Below are positions 63,964 through 64,000 of a stretch of 64,000 nt of DNA, one piece after another. The DNA is from Crenobacter intestini (lineage in GTDB: Bacteria > Pseudomonadota > Gammaproteobacteria > Burkholderiales > Chromobacteriaceae): the NCBI RefSeq assembly GCF_004919095.1, contig NZ_STGJ01000002.1, forward strand, positions 1-64,000, read 5' to 3'. Each line of letters starts with the position of its first letter. Within the stretch, counting starts at the first letter, position 1. The notes below the pieces were generated by a model. That model saw only the letters and a program-made list of their open reading frames with translations. It was not told the origin of the DNA and ran no database searches. Made by a program: the position numbers and the translations under genes.

Positions 63964-64000
63964 ATGCTGGAACACTTCTACCTGCAATACCTGTTCGGCG
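63964..64000 (+). CDS. Possible start of a gene running off the window
   Basis: An ATG at 63964 opens MLEHFYLQYLFG to the window edge. It is too short to identify, and no clear ribosome site precedes it. The gap 63782-63963 shows no other feature. Confidence 0.2.
   Translation, partial: MLEHFYLQYLFG

Overview
The window is a compact, G+C-rich (roughly two thirds by eye) bacterial chromosome segment with tightly packed genes on both strands. It shows no insertion sequence, prophage, CRISPR array, rRNA or tRNA gene that I can see. Gene content and protein style point to a betaproteobacterium, most likely Neisseriales (Chromobacteriaceae-like): a DksA of the Neisseria type with a reduced zinc finger, pilT-pilU beside yggS-proC-yggT, lptM-lysA divergent from cyaY, Entner-Doudoroff genes edd-eda beside zwf-pgi, and a bioB-bioF plus bioH-bioC biotin cluster. 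The genus cannot be fixed from the sequence alone.

Layout. 1-6308: end of an MFS carrier gene, yaeQ and ppc (minus), an AEC-family permease, then hemC-hemD. 6365-8978: a three-gene module (LysR regulator, divergent SDR oxidoreductase, imine-reductase-like dehydrogenase) that separates hemCD from hemX-hemY (9089-11355). 11414-15770, minus: aroG, dksA, a small cytochrome c, yggT, proC, yggS. 15924-18686, plus: pilT, pilU, thpR. 18640-20817: a MocR-type regulator divergent from a LysE-type exporter. 20826-24204: two tandem fadD paralogues. 24333-30065: eda-edd (minus) divergent from zwf-pgi (plus), the core of the Entner-Doudoroff and upper hexose-phosphate routes.

30112-35202, minus: a glutamate/aspartate ABC importer (gltIJKL) preceded by a second ATPase gene and a second binding-protein gene with no permease genes of their own. 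35382-37006: rsmA, a YqaA-like membrane protein and cyaY. 37107-38955: lptM, lysA and a GNAT acetyltransferase in a translationally coupled operon. 38945-41221: an APC antiporter and dimethylarginine dimethylaminohydrolase, a probable methylarginine-to-citrulline module, with an iterated motif upstream. 41561-49277: RNase II-like exonuclease, MscS channel, DEAD-box helicase, diguanylate cyclase, rsuA, rlpA, trmL.

50084-58604: the biotin genes bioB, bioF, bioH and bioC, split into two pairs by a large GAF-GAF-GGDEF-EAL protein and a convergent CHASE4-PAS receptor with no output domain. comF sits head to head with bioB. 58656-63781: patatin-like lipoprotein, GST-like protein, dinB with a SelW-like gene, a PhoB-type box upstream of a periplasmic glycerophosphodiester phosphodiesterase (glpQ), and a PCu(A)C copper chaperone.

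Most of the window is housekeeping metabolism. The most informative features are in the small non-coding gaps: a strong dyad around the -10 of the LysR/SDR divergon, a three-site operator array in the MocR/LysE divergon, a near-consensus PHO box, dyads at bioB and bioF, and a three- to four-copy GTCKGTTTTTCGAC motif upstream of ddaH. No entirely new multi-gene system is evident.
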